Positions 39,881 to 49,953 of a DNA stretch of 64,000 bases are shown in pieces (the first letter of the stretch is position 1; every line of letters begins with the position of its first letter). A model generated the notes under the pieces. It made no database searches and was not told where the DNA came from. It saw only the letters and a program-made list of their open reading frames with translations. The stretch is from Rudaea cellulosilytica DSM 22992 (GTDB lineage: Bacteria; Pseudomonadota; Gammaproteobacteria; Xanthomonadales; Rhodanobacteraceae): contig NZ_KB899241.1 of the NCBI RefSeq assembly GCF_000378125.1, positions 1,525,652 through 1,589,651 on the forward strand, in the 5' to 3' direction. Made by a program: the position numbers and the translations under genes.

Positions 39881-40903
39881 TCAGCGCTCGAACGCGACAG
39901 CCACATCGGGCCGCGTCGCCTCGATGTGATGCCAGACCTTGCTCGCGACCATCGCCATTTCACGCATCGGCGGCGGTTGCTGTCTGCCTGCGGCATCCGC
40001 GTGGATGTCGTGCAGCCAGCCCTGGTCGACGAGTTCGGCATGGAATGCCGCGAGCTTGGCCGGCGCGCCTGCCGGCAGCGAGGTGAATACCGGCGCGCCG
40101 GTCGCGCAGGCTTCGCTGAGCATGTTGACCGAGTCGGGCGTGACGACGATACGGTCGGCGACGGCGAGATAGCCCGGGTATGGATTGACCCCATCGGCTT
40201 CGCCGTCCCAGAAGCAGGTGGTGCCGTTCTTGAATGCGCCGCGCAGGCGTTCACGCCATTCCGGCGGCGTGCGTCGCGAGGTCGTGATCAGCAGCGAACC
40301 GGCGTCGCGTTCGCGCCAGCGCTCGAGCTGCGCGAGCAGCGCGTCGAACCAGCGTTCGTCCATGTTCAGTCCGTGCCGGAGTCCGCCGACGAGCAGGGCC
40401 GTGCGTGGCCGTGGCAGCTGCTGCAATGTGGAAAATTCCACTCTCGCCTCGGCGAGCCAGGCAGCGTCGATCGGATTGAGTGAACCCATCGTCTGGATGA
40501 CGTTGTCGCCTTCGAGGCCGTCGTGGCGCGGCGCGACGACAAGATCGAAATGCTTGCGGTCGACGCGCGGATCGAGGATCTGCACTGCGAACGTGGCGCC
40601 GCCGCTGGCCTCGCGCAGCGCGCGCGTGATCACTGCGGCCTGGCGACCGCAGCCGATAGCGAGCGCGGGCCAGGGCGAGGACAGCATCTTCCACTGCCAA
40701 TGTAGGATGGACAGGCCGGCGCCATGTGTGAATCCCGGTCCGAACCAGCGCCACGGCGCGCGCAGTGCGATGCGCAACACGCGCGGCGACACCCGCATCG
40801 CCAGCGCGAGCGACAACGCCTGCCGCTCGTTGCCCGCCGCACCATCGGTGACGACAACAACGCCGGCGGCGCTTCCTGGGCGATGGGGAAGTTCCTGCTT
40901 CAC
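39881..40903 (-). CDS. ELM1-family (mitochondrial fission ELM1-like) protein
   Basis: The 340-residue protein matches the bacterial ELM1/DUF1022 family: VVVTDGAAGNERQALSLALA near the start, LAIGCGRQAAVITRAL, and FDLVVAPRHDGLEGDNV. The late segment is DRIVVTPDSVNMLSEACATGAPVF. The fold resembles GT-B glycosyltransferases, and the last motif resembles a nucleotide-sugar site. In proteobacteria it is usually found with lipid A or LPS genes; here it stands alone between glnE and yceI. Activity is unproven. Confidence 0.85.
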   Translation of the reverse strand: MKQELPHRPGSAAGVVVVTDGAAGNERQALSLALAMRVSPRVLRIALRAPWRWFGPGFTHGAGLSILHWQWKMLSSPWPALAIGCGRQAAVITRALREASGGATFAVQILDPRVDRKHFDLVVAPRHDGLEGDNVIQTMGSLNPIDAAWLAEARVEFSTLQQLPRPRTALLVGGLRHGLNMDERWFDALLAQLERWRERDAGSLLITTSRRTPPEWRERLRGAFKNGTTCFWDGEADGVNPYPGYLAVADRIVVTPDSVNMLSEACATGAPVFTSLPAGAPAKLAAFHAELVDQGWLHDIHADAAGRQQPPPMREMAMVASKVWHHIEATRPDVAVAFER

Positions 40904-40971
40904 CGGTCGATTGTACGGTTGATATGCCTCACTGTCCTATCCGCGAGCGCAATCCGGGGATTGTGCGTCGA

Positions 40972-40977
40972 TATACT
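40972..40977 (+). promoter_or_regulatory. Possible -10 element of the yceI promoter
   Basis: TATACT lies 108 bases before the yceI start in the 181-base gap upstream. The matching -35 is weak. A ribosome site (GAGGA) precedes the ATG. Confidence 0.35.
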
Positions 40978-41084
40978 GCGCCCATCTCGTCATCGAGCCG
41001 CGGTGGATTGAACCATCGGGCGCGGATTCACACCAAAATTTTCTGCAGCTGCGTCATCGACCCCACCCCTGAGGATTTGCACAT

Positions 41085-41717
41085 ATGAAACGTCTTGCCC
41101 TGTCTGTCTTGTTGCCGGCGGTCCTGTTGTTCGCCAGCATTCCCGCCTTTGCCGCCGATGGCGCGAAAGCTTCTGCCGTCACTCCCGCGGCCGCGGCGAA
41201 GTACGACATCGACCCCTCCCACAGCAATGTCACTTTCGGTTGGAATCACTTCGGCTTTTCCAATCCGACCGCACGCTTGAAGACGATCGAAGGCAGCGTG
41301 CTGCTCGACAAGGCCGACCTGACCAAGTCGTCGGTCTCGGTCACGCTGCCGCTCGATGGCCTCGATACCGGCGTGGCCAAGCTCGACGAGCACCTCAAGA
41401 GTGCGGATTTCTTCGACGCAGCCAAGTATCCGACGATCACGTTCAAGAGCAGCAAGGTCGAGAAGGCCGGCGAGAACGGCCTCAAGATCACCGGCGACCT
41501 GACCGTGCACGGCGTGACCAAGCCGGTGACGCTCAACGCCAAGGTCAACAAGATCGGCCTGTTCGAGATGGGACCGTTCAAGGCGCAGGCGGCCGGCTTC
41601 GACGCCGAGACCGTGATCAAGCGCTCCGACTTCGGCGTGAACAAGTACGTGCCGAACGTCAGCGACGACATCGCCGTCCGCATCACGCTCGATGCGAAGC
41701 AGGCCCAGGCGAAATAA
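41085..41717 (+). CDS. YceI-family periplasmic lipid-binding protein
   Basis: The 210-residue protein has a signal peptide (LALSVLLPAVLLFASIPAFA, cut before AD) and the YceI lipocalin-like barrel: YDIDPSHSNVTFGWNHFGFS, DFFDAAKYPTITFKS, ITGDLTVHGVTKPVTL and FDAETVIKRSDFGVNKYVP. YceI proteins bind isoprenoid lipids in the periplasm and are often stress-induced. It is a single gene with its own ribosome site. The downstream YIP1-family gene is convergent. Confidence 0.93.
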   Translation: MKRLALSVLLPAVLLFASIPAFAADGAKASAVTPAAAAKYDIDPSHSNVTFGWNHFGFSNPTARLKTIEGSVLLDKADLTKSSVSVTLPLDGLDTGVAKLDEHLKSADFFDAAKYPTITFKSSKVEKAGENGLKITGDLTVHGVTKPVTLNAKVNKIGLFEMGPFKAQAAGFDAETVIKRSDFGVNKYVPNVSDDIAVRITLDAKQAQAK

Positions 41718-41860
41718 GCAGGTTCGGAAATCGCGGTGCCATGCGCTGCGCTTGTTGCGCCCGGGAAGGGCGTCAGCGTTCAGAGGAAAACGGCGGGTGA
41801 GGAGGCAGTCTTCTCACCTGCTGCGCGTCGCGCAGCGGCAACTCGTCAAACGGTGCGATA

Positions 41861-43126
41861 TCAGCCTTTCTTCACGCCCTGCGACTTGAGCGCTTCGAGG
41901 CCGGCAAGATCGAAGCCGCCCAGCGCCGTCTTGATCGCGTCGACATTCGGCACATGCGAACCCTTCACCATGACGACGAAGCGGTCGCCGAGGATGATGG
42001 TGTACTCGCCGTCGCCGGAATTATTCCACTCCTCGTGCACGAGCCGCCCGTTCTGGTGGTAGGTCTTCTCGAAGCCGTGGTCGCTCTGCTCCTCCTTTTC
42101 CAGCGCGCCGAATCCGGCTAGCGCCATGAGCCCCGTGGCGCCGCCGGCATCGGTGACGGTGAGCTCGTAGCTCGGGCCGTCACCGGTGTTGTTGCCGTAG
42201 CGCGCCTCGGCGATCGACACCTGCATGCCGATCGGCGCCTGCTTCTGCACCGAGAAACTCGTGCGCGGCAGGCCGGCAAGAGTCTCCGGCACGAACGGCT
42301 TGAGCGCGTCGGGCGCGAGCGCTTCGACCGCGCCGCCGCCGAGCACTGCGCCGAGCATCTGCCCGGCGGCATCCGCTTGCGCCTTGGCATCGCCCGATTT
42401 CTGTGCGGCCTCGAGCTTCTTGCTCGCGACCTCCGCGCGCTGGCCCATCGCGGCGAGTGCGCCGAGCGTGCTGTTCTGGTCGGGCGTGTAGGTCGACGAA
42501 CTGTTGAGGCTGCCGCTCATCGCACTGCCCATCGCGCCGCTCAAGCCGGTGACGCTGGCCAGCACCATGCCGAGGATCAGCGACAGCACGAAACCGATGA
42601 TGATGGTCGCGGCCGCGTAGCCGCCGGCCTTTTCCTGCGCGCACTTCATCGTGCTCGGTAGGCCGATGTAAAGCAGATAGATGCCGTAGATCGCCGCGGC
42701 GAGCGCCGCCAGCGAACCGAGCAGGCCGACGAGGCCGAGAACGCTCGCGACCCAGCCCGCGGTGTTCGCATAGGCGATCGACTTGAGCGCCTGCACCTGG
42801 TTCTTCTCGCCGCCGAACGTCGGCGCCAACGCGTCGACGATGAGCATCATCAGATAGCACACGCCGAGCGCGACAACATAGGTCACCACCATCTGGGTGA
42901 TGCCCATGCCGATACCGACGCGGTAGGTGCCGCCGACGATCGGAATCGAAATGCCGATGATGCTGAGTTTGAGCAGCTGGACCACCGCGGGAATCGCGGC
43001 AAGGATCATGATGTAGTTCGTGAACAGGCTCTGCACCGTCTCCTGTTCGGAGGCGATCACCGGCCATTCGGTTTTCGGCGTCAACAGGATGTTCTTGACC
43101 CGCGCGATCAGTTTGTTGAAATCCAT
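41861..43126 (-). CDS. YIP1-family membrane protein with C-terminal soluble domain
   Basis: The 421-residue protein begins MDFNKLIARVKNILLTPKTEW, the usual entry of bacterial YIP1 proteins. Five hydrophobic segments between residues 30 and 200 follow (IMILAAIPAVVQLLKLSIIGI, VVTYVVALGVCYLMMLIVDAL, VLGLVGLLGSLAALAAAIYG). Residues from about 225 on are soluble, alanine-rich at first, then a beta-rich domain (YELTVTDAGG, HEEWNNSGDGEYTIIL). No catalytic motif is recognised. An upstream open frame is much longer, but only the ATG at 43126 gives the family opening. Confidence 0.75.
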   Translation of the reverse strand: MDFNKLIARVKNILLTPKTEWPVIASEQETVQSLFTNYIMILAAIPAVVQLLKLSIIGISIPIVGGTYRVGIGMGITQMVVTYVVALGVCYLMMLIVDALAPTFGGEKNQVQALKSIAYANTAGWVASVLGLVGLLGSLAALAAAIYGIYLLYIGLPSTMKCAQEKAGGYAAATIIIGFVLSLILGMVLASVTGLSGAMGSAMSGSLNSSSTYTPDQNSTLGALAAMGQRAEVASKKLEAAQKSGDAKAQADAAGQMLGAVLGGGAVEALAPDALKPFVPETLAGLPRTSFSVQKQAPIGMQVSIAEARYGNNTGDGPSYELTVTDAGGATGLMALAGFGALEKEEQSDHGFEKTYHQNGRLVHEEWNNSGDGEYTIILGDRFVVMVKGSHVPNVDAIKTALGGFDLAGLEALKSQGVKKG

Positions 43127-43303
43127 TGCGGTATTCCCCGTCGGTAGTGGCAACTGGAGCATCATACCCATACTTCGGGTCACGGAAATGCGGCCCTGCA
43201 CAATCGTGGATCGAGAACTGCTGCGCACTTCTGCGCTGCCGGCGCGAACCTTGCTAAAATCCATTCCTTCGCCGCCCCGCGGCTGTCCGTACGGAAATGC
43301 AAT

Positions 43304-43525
43304 ATGACCGCCGCTGCCGCTGTCTCGCCGAACCCCGCCGCGGCGAAGACGATTCCCGCCAACGCCGAGAATCGCTACGAGGTCACCGCCGCCGACCTGC
43401 CGCTGTCCTGCCCGATGCCGGGCATGTCGCTGTGGAACTCGCATCCTAAGGTTTATCTGCCGGTCGAGGCCACGGGTAGTGCGAAATGCCCTTACTGTGG
43501 CGCGGTCTTCACGCTCAAGTCCTGA
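43304..43525 (+). CDS. Small CHCC-type zinc-finger protein
   Basis: The 73-residue protein ends in a zinc finger of the zf-CHCC family (PF10276): LSCPMPGMSLWNSHPKVYLP followed by KCPYCGAVFTL. The cysteines and histidine form the C-H-C-C ligand set, as in NDUFS6-like proteins. The N-terminus is a disordered alanine-rich arm. It lies 22 bases before the GT4 gene, an association common in xanthomonads. TAAAAT about 50 bases before the start may be its -10. Confidence 0.85.
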   Translation: MTAAAAVSPNPAAAKTIPANAENRYEVTAADLPLSCPMPGMSLWNSHPKVYLPVEATGSAKCPYCGAVFTLKS

Positions 43526-43547
43526 TTCCGCGTTTTCGCGCGCCGCA

Positions 43548-44720
43548 ATGCCCGCGCGTTCCCTCACCGTCGTGCAACTGCTGCCTACCCTCAATGCGGG
43601 CGGCGTCGAGCGCTCGACGCTCGAGATCGGCGCCGCGCTCGCCGCGGCCGGACATCGTTCGATCGCGATCTCAGCCGGCGGACGCCTGGTCGACAAACTC
43701 GTCGCCGAGGGCAGCGAACATGTCGCAATCGATATCGGACGCAAATCGCTGACGACGCTGCGCCATGTTTGGGCGCTGCGGCGCTTGTTCTCCGAGATCA
43801 AGCCCGACATCGTGCACGCGCGCTCGCGTCTGCCGGCATGGATCGGTTGGCACGCGCTGCGCGGCATGCCCCAGGCCACGCGACCGCACTTCGTCACGAC
43901 GGTACATGGGCTCAACTCGCCCGGACGTTACAGCGCGATTCTCACGCGCGGCGAGCGCGTGATCAGCGTGTCGAATACGTTGCGCGATTACTTGATGCAG
44001 CACTATCCCGGGCTCGATCCCGCGCGCGTCGCGGTGATTCCGCGTGGAATCGATCCGCTTGAATTCCCACGCGACTATCGCGCCAGCGAGGATTGGCGCT
44101 CACGTTTCTTTGCCGAATTTCCGCAGCTCGCCGGCGGCAAGCTGCTGGTCTTGTCCGGCCGCGGCACGCGCCTCAAGGGTCATCGCGATGCGGTTGAGCT
44201 GCTCGCCGCGCTGCGCGCACGCGATGTCGATGCGCGCTTGCTGTTGCTCGGTGCGCGCGAGACGGGGCGCGAGGCATACATCGGTGAAATTGAAGCGCTC
44301 GCGAAACAACGCGGCGTGCTCGACCGTCTCGCGATCACGCCGCCGCGTAGCGACGTACGTGAGGCGTATTCGGTTTCCGACCTCGTCCTGCAATTGTCGA
44401 CGCAGCCCGAGTCGTTCGGACGCACCGTGGTCGAGGCGTTGTCGCTCGGCCGGCCCGTGCTCGGCTACGCCCACGGCGGCGTCGGCGAATTGCTCACCGA
44501 GCTGTACCCGCAAGGCGGCGTGATGCTCGGCGACGCAAAGGCTTTGCTCGAATGCGCCAGCAACTTGCTGCGCGCCGCACCACCGGTCGCGCCGCTGGAA
44601 AAATACCGGCTCGCCGATATGCAGGCCGCGACGTTGGCGTTGTACGCCGAGGTCGTCCATGCTTCTTCTGCCCCGATGGCTTCATCATCGACGGAAAAGG
44701 CTTCAAACATGTTGCGCTGA
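43548..44720 (+). CDS. Family 4 glycosyltransferase
   Basis: This is a 390-residue GT-B enzyme. It has the N-terminal VVQLLPTLNAGGVERSTLEIG, IVHARSRLPAW and TTVHGLNSPGRYSAI, and the donor-site region LSTQPESFGRTVVEALSLGRPVLGY with the conserved glutamates. It probably adds a sugar to lipopolysaccharide core or O-chain. The ATG at 43548 fits the family; a longer open frame has no homologous extension. The O-antigen ligase gene follows within 4 bases. Confidence 0.9.
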   Translation: MPARSLTVVQLLPTLNAGGVERSTLEIGAALAAAGHRSIAISAGGRLVDKLVAEGSEHVAIDIGRKSLTTLRHVWALRRLFSEIKPDIVHARSRLPAWIGWHALRGMPQATRPHFVTTVHGLNSPGRYSAILTRGERVISVSNTLRDYLMQHYPGLDPARVAVIPRGIDPLEFPRDYRASEDWRSRFFAEFPQLAGGKLLVLSGRGTRLKGHRDAVELLAALRARDVDARLLLLGARETGREAYIGEIEALAKQRGVLDRLAITPPRSDVREAYSVSDLVLQLSTQPESFGRTVVEALSLGRPVLGYAHGGVGELLTELYPQGGVMLGDAKALLECASNLLRAAPPVAPLEKYRLADMQAATLALYAEVVHASSAPMASSSTEKASNMLR

Positions 44721-44724
44721 TCAG

Positions 44725-45960
44725 ATGAATAGAACGCTTTTTCAGGTTTGGCCTGCGGTGCTCCTCATTGCCATCCTTGTGCTGCTGGCGCCGGGCATCG
44801 GTTACGCCAATGCTGCGCTAGGGCTGTGCGTTATCGCGGGCGTGGTGCTTGCGTGGCGCGAACGCAGGGGGCTGCGCACCCACGCTGGTGTCCACCTCGC
44901 GGTTGCGCTGTTTCTTTGCTACTGGCTGGCAGCGCTGATATCGGCGTTCGACTCGGTTGCGCCGGGTAAGTCATGGAGCACGGTCGGCGGTCTTCTGCGC
45001 TTCCTGCCATTCGCGCTGTTTGCCTGTCTTGGCTTGCGCGAGGCGCGCATCTGGCCACGCGTCACGTTCGCGATCGGCGCAGTCGTCGCGCTGTGGTTGT
45101 TCGACGCCTGGGTGCAGGCGTTCACCGGCTACGGCATCGCCGGCGCATCGGACAAGGATCGGCTTTCGGGCATCTTCGGCGCGAACAATCTCAAGCTTGG
45201 TCCTGTGCTCGCGGTGCTGTCGCCGTTCGTGCTTGCCGCGGCGCGCGAACGTTTCGGTCGTATCGGGCTGGTTGCTGCATTCGTGTTTGCCCTCGTGCCG
45301 ATTCTGCTCGCCGGCGAACGCGCCGGCTGGCTCATGTACGCGCTGGTCGCACTTGCCTTTCTCTGGCGCGAGGCGGGCGCGCCGTTGCGCTTCGTCGGAT
45401 GGAGCGCCGGCGCAGTCGCGCTCGCGGCTGTGCCCGTACTCGTCGCCTTGCACGCCTCGCCCGCGTTCGATGCGCGCGTCGAGCGCTCGTTGCGCGCGCT
45501 GCAAGGCACCGAAGCTTCGGTCGATTACGCCAGTTCCGGCCGCACGCGCATCTGGCCGACCGCGTGGCGCATGTTCGAGGCGCACCCGATCAACGGGATC
45601 GGGGTGCATGCGTTTCGGTACGCCTACGCGCAGTACGCCGGGGCGGGCGACGCGTTCGCGAATGCCGATCCCGACGAAGGCGCGCTGCACGCACATCAGA
45701 TCGTGCTTGAAATCCTCAGCGAAGCAGGTGCGATCGGACTTGCATTCTGGATTTTCGGTTTTGCGATTGCGTGGAGCGCCTGGTGGCGCGCGGATGCCGC
45801 TGCGCGCGAACGCGCATTCGCGCCCGCACTCGCGCTTGCGGCGATGACGTTCCCGCTCAACACGCATCTCGAGTTTTATGCGGCGTGGTGGGGGTTGGTG
45901 TTCTGGTGGCTGCTGGCGCTGTATTGCGCTGCGCTGAGCGCGCGCGAGTCGCGCTCGTAG
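44725..45960 (+). CDS. O-antigen ligase-like membrane protein
   Basis: The 411-residue protein has about eleven hydrophobic segments and the Wzy_C/O-antigen ligase core: a large periplasmic loop from about residue 275 (SGRTRIWPTAWRMFEAHPING) with the catalytic-type H in IGVHAFRYAYA and DEGALHAHQIVLEILSEAG. Such proteins join O-polysaccharide or a related glycan from a lipid carrier to its acceptor. The ATG lies 4 bases after the GT4 stop, so the two are co-expressed. Confidence 0.88.
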   Translation: MNRTLFQVWPAVLLIAILVLLAPGIGYANAALGLCVIAGVVLAWRERRGLRTHAGVHLAVALFLCYWLAALISAFDSVAPGKSWSTVGGLLRFLPFALFACLGLREARIWPRVTFAIGAVVALWLFDAWVQAFTGYGIAGASDKDRLSGIFGANNLKLGPVLAVLSPFVLAAARERFGRIGLVAAFVFALVPILLAGERAGWLMYALVALAFLWREAGAPLRFVGWSAGAVALAAVPVLVALHASPAFDARVERSLRALQGTEASVDYASSGRTRIWPTAWRMFEAHPINGIGVHAFRYAYAQYAGAGDAFANADPDEGALHAHQIVLEILSEAGAIGLAFWIFGFAIAWSAWWRADAAARERAFAPALALAAMTFPLNTHLEFYAAWWGLVFWWLLALYCAALSARESRS

Positions 45961-46000
45961 CAGGTGCTCGAGTTATTGCTCTACTCTTGATTCGGCAGAT

Positions 46001-46025
46001 ATTCTCGCGTGCTCTCAGCGAGAAT
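46001..46025. terminator. Hairpin between convergent ligase and ABC permease genes
   Basis: ATTCTCGC/GCGAGAAT, 8 bp with a nine-base loop, lies about 40 bases after the ligase stop. It may serve both strands. Confidence 0.4.
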
Positions 46026-46096
46026 GATCGGATAAAGCCTAGCGCGGGCTATTAACGCGCAGACGACGAATGCCGCGCGTGAGTGCACACCCGTCG

Positions 46097-47272
46097 TTAG
46101 GCCGAAATCGCCAACCGCTCGCTGCGATAGATGCGCGCGGTGACGAAGTACGCCGCCAGCGCCGCCAGAGTCGTGCAGACGAAGCAGAGCACGAGTGCGT
46201 CGGAATTCACGACTTCGCCGCGCAGGAAGCGCGTCAGCGCGATCTGCTGGCCCATCAGCGGCACGGCGTACATCCACGGCAGCGGCTTGAACGGCAGGAC
46301 CGTCAGCAGCATGGTCGGTATCGCCGGCACGAAGGTGAGCAGGCCGAGCCAGGTCTGGGCTTCGCGATAGCTCTTGGCGAACGCGGCGACCATGGTCTGC
46401 AGTCCCGCGAGCAGCGCGGCGAGCGGCAGCATCACGAACAGCCCGCGCGCGAGGAAGCCGAGGCCGATGTGCAGGTCCATGCCGAGCTTGTCGGTCGGCA
46501 GGAAACGGCTCGCGATCGAGAAGGCGAGCATGGAGAGCAGCACGGTCGTCATCGAAAACGCGGTCGTCGTCGCGAGCTTGCCGGCGAGGATCTGTCCGCG
46601 CGGCACCGGATTGGCAAGCAACGGTTCCAGCGACTGGCGCTCGCGCTCGCCCGCGGTCGTGTCGATCGCCAGCGCCATACCGCCGATCAAGGCGCCCAGG
46701 ATGAAGAAGTAGGGCAGGATGCCGAACATCTGCCCCGATCGGCTCTGCGGCGTGGACTGGTCGCGCTCGGCGACGACGACCGGTTTCATCACAGACGGCG
46801 ACAGACCGCGCGCGAGCAGGCGCAAGGCGCCGGTGCGCTGGCCGTAGCCTTCGAGCGCGCCCTGCAGCCGGCGCACCGCGCTTTGCGCATCGCGCTGCGA
46901 TTCGTCGAAGACCAGTTCGACCTGCGCGGCTTCGCCCTTGTTCCAGCTTTCCGCATAGCGCGGCGGAATGCGCAGCACGACGTCGGCATCCTGCTCGCGC
47001 ACCGCGCGTTCGGCGTCGGCCGGCCCGGGCTGGATCTCGATGCGTTGCTGCCTGAGCGCCTCGATCAGGTTCGGCGCGTGCTCGGCGCCGATCACCGGAA
47101 GTTTCAACGGCGCTTCAGCCTTTTCCAGTTCGCGCGAGACCATCGTGTTGATCAGCATGACGAAGATCAGCGGGCCCATGAGCGGACCCGTGATCAGCGT
47201 ATTGATCACGGTGCGCTTGTCGCGCAGGTTTTCGCGGACTTCCTTGAGGAAAACGATCAGGGCGGATTTCAT
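46097..47272 (-). CDS. ABC exporter permease (NatB-like, ABC-2 family)
   Basis: The 391-residue protein has an N-terminal signal-anchor in a basic context (MKSALIVFLKEVRENLRDKRT), a large extracytoplasmic domain to about residue 190 and then six membrane spans (FGILPYFFILGALIGGMALAID, LLSMLAFSIASRFL, GLLTFVPAIPTMLLTVLPF). This is the NatB/DUF3526-like ABC-2 form. GAGGTG precedes the ATG. The ATPase gene is upstream, with a 37-codon ORF between them. The substrate is unknown; NatB in Bacillus exports sodium. Confidence 0.85.
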   Translation of the reverse strand: MKSALIVFLKEVRENLRDKRTVINTLITGPLMGPLIFVMLINTMVSRELEKAEAPLKLPVIGAEHAPNLIEALRQQRIEIQPGPADAERAVREQDADVVLRIPPRYAESWNKGEAAQVELVFDESQRDAQSAVRRLQGALEGYGQRTGALRLLARGLSPSVMKPVVVAERDQSTPQSRSGQMFGILPYFFILGALIGGMALAIDTTAGERERQSLEPLLANPVPRGQILAGKLATTTAFSMTTVLLSMLAFSIASRFLPTDKLGMDLHIGLGFLARGLFVMLPLAALLAGLQTMVAAFAKSYREAQTWLGLLTFVPAIPTMLLTVLPFKPLPWMYAVPLMGQQIALTRFLRGEVVNSDALVLCFVCTTLAALAAYFVTARIYRSERLAISA

Positions 47273-47274
47273 GT

Positions 47275-47388
47275 TCACCTCGCGAACAGCAGGTAACAGG
47301 CGACGAAGATGGCGAGGATGATCTGCAGATCGTCTTCGCGGCGATGGCGGCATGCGCGGCGTGCGAATTTCCCGATGGCAGTGTTCAT
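47275..47388 (-). CDS. Candidate small single-span membrane protein between ABC genes
   Basis: A 37-codon ORF starts at ATG 47388, preceded by GGAG with a five-base gap, and ends at a TGA two bases before the permease ATG. The product begins MNTAIGKFARRACRHRRED and ends DLQIILAIFVACYLLFAR: a basic N-terminus and one C-terminal hydrophobic helix. It has no family that I recognise. Spacing suggests translational coupling with the permease, so it could be a small subunit or a leader. Confidence 0.5.
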   Translation of the reverse strand: MNTAIGKFARRACRHRREDDLQIILAIFVACYLLFAR

Positions 47389-47419
47389 GCGATCTCCGTA
47401 TCAATCAAAGTGAGAACGA

Positions 47420-48162
<743 letters not shown>

Positions 48163-48166
<4 letters not shown>

Positions 48167-49752
48167 GGTGCGGCTCCGTTGAAATCGATCAGTGCGGGCA
48201 TCGGTCCAAGCGCGTCGGCGCATTTCACGTCGAGTGTTTTCGGATTGAGTTTCTCGACGAACTCGCCGACGAGTTTCGGAATGCAGCCGCGGCCGATCAC
48301 GTTGTGGCCCTGGCCCTTGGCGACGATGAGCTTCGCATTCGACAAACCCTTGATGGCCTGTTCGCCATAGCGCGGCGGTGTAACCGGATCGAGCTCGCCC
48401 TCGAGCACGAGGATCGGTTTGGCGGACTTGAGCTGCGCGTGGAAATCCGCCGGCATGGCGCCATGCGGCCAGACGGCACACATCGCCGCAATTGCGTCGG
48501 TCAGGCTCGTGCCGAGCAGCGTGTGCGCGTCGTTCGGATCGGGCTTGATCAGGTCGGCATCCTCGCTGCAAACGACAGAGGCCTGCATGCCGCCGTTCAT
48601 CGCACCGGACATGTCGTCGTGCAGCATCTGCGCCTGCCCGGCCAGCGGCGTGTAGTTGCCCTTCAGGCCCTCGGCGATCGACAGCGGCAGCAGCGCCGCG
48701 GTCTCGGGCGAATAGGCGAACATGCGCACGAGAGTGGCGAGACGGTTCGCGGTCAGACGCAGATCGGTCGCCTTGAACGTGATCGGATCGCGCAACGAAT
48801 AGTCGCGTGGCTGTGCGCGCAAAGCATCGCGCAGCTTGCCGAGACTCGCGTAAGAATCGCCGAAGGCGGCGGTGCAGGCCGCATTCTTGCTACACAGGGC
48901 GAATTGCGCCTGCAGGGCGTCCTCGAGATTACGCGCAAAATCCTGGGCGAAGATCAGCTCGTTCGGCGCCACCGAATCGAGTACGACACTGCGTACGCCG
49001 TCGGGGTAGCGCATCAGATACTGCTGGGCCATGCGCGTACCGTAGGACACGCCGACGAGGTCGAATTGCGGCGCGCCGAGGGCGACGCGCAGGTCTTCGA
49101 GGTCGCGCGCCGCGGCCGTGGTCGTGTAGTAGCGCGGGTCCGCCTTCTTTTCGACTTCGGCCAGGCACTTCGCGGTCGCTTCGCGCAGCTTGGCAACGTC
49201 GATGCCGCTGTCGGTTTCGCCGATCTGCGCGCGGTTCTTTTCGTCCTCACGGGTCGCCTCGCAATCGAGCGGATGCGATTTGCCGGTGCCGCGCTGGTCG
49301 AGCAGCAGGATGTGATGGTGCTTGCGCAGCGGGGCGAGAGCGCCTGCGATCTGCGGCCAGGTCTCGACCGCCGCCTGGCCAGGCCCGCCGGCAAGGAAGA
49401 CGACGATGTCGCTGTCGGCGCGTTCTGCCTCGCTCTTGATCAGGGCGAGGTTGAGGTCGATCTTGCGACTTGCCGCATCGTCGTGCGGGTTGTCGTCGCG
49501 CCGTTCCGGTACCGAGAACGGCGCGCAGAATGCGGCGGTCGTCGCGCCGGATTTTTTCTGCGGCAACTCGCAGGCCTTGAACGCGAGCGTGCCGAGGGTG
49601 AACTCGCGTGCATTCGCGGGAATCGCCACGCTGCCGGCGCTGCGCGCCGAGGCGTCGTCGCCGTTCGCCTGCGGCGCGGCGAAGTGTTTCCATGCCAGCA
49701 CGCCGGCTGCGACCAGCAGCAGCGCGAGCCGGAACAGGTTTCTCTTGCCCAT
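48163..49752 (-). CDS. Secreted alpha/beta hydrolase with TAP-like C-terminal domain
   Basis: The 529-residue protein has an N-terminal membrane/signal segment (FRLALLLVAAGVLAW) and a prolyl-aminopeptidase-type alpha/beta fold. The oxyanion region is FLAGGPGQAAVETW, the nucleophile serine is in GVSYGTRMAQQY, the acid is in LEGELDPVTPP and the histidine is in GQGHNVIGRGC. It ends with the TAP-like C-terminal module. It should cleave peptides or esters in the periplasm. It overlaps the NatA-like gene and lies 3 bases after the XRE regulator, suggesting one transcription unit. Confidence 0.9.
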
Positions 49753-49755
49753 GTT

Positions 49756-49953
49756 TCAATCCTTGCCCGGTTGGAAAATCGACTCGATCGTCATGCGGAA
49801 CAGCTTGGCGATGCGGAACGCGAGCGGCAGGCTCGGATCGTACTTGCCGGTCTCGATCGCGTTGACCGTCTGCCGCGACACGTCGAGTTTTTCGGCAAGG
49901 TCGCCCTGCGACCAGCCGCGCTCGCCGCGCAGTTCGCGTACCTTGTTGTTCAT
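49756..49953 (-). CDS. Small XRE-family transcriptional regulator
   Basis: The 65-residue protein is a single helix-turn-helix (MNNKVRELRGERGWSQGDLAEKL... with VSRQTVNAIETGKYDPSLPLAF), close to the short YgzD/YozG-like regulators. Its start overlaps the stop of the membrane-protein gene by 4 bases (ATGA). Such pairs normally form one operon that the regulator controls. Two near-identical direct repeats in the operon leader (50597-50661) are the likely binding sites. Confidence 0.92.
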   Translation of the reverse strand: MNNKVRELRGERGWSQGDLAEKLDVSRQTVNAIETGKYDPSLPLAFRIAKLFRMTIESIFQPGKD

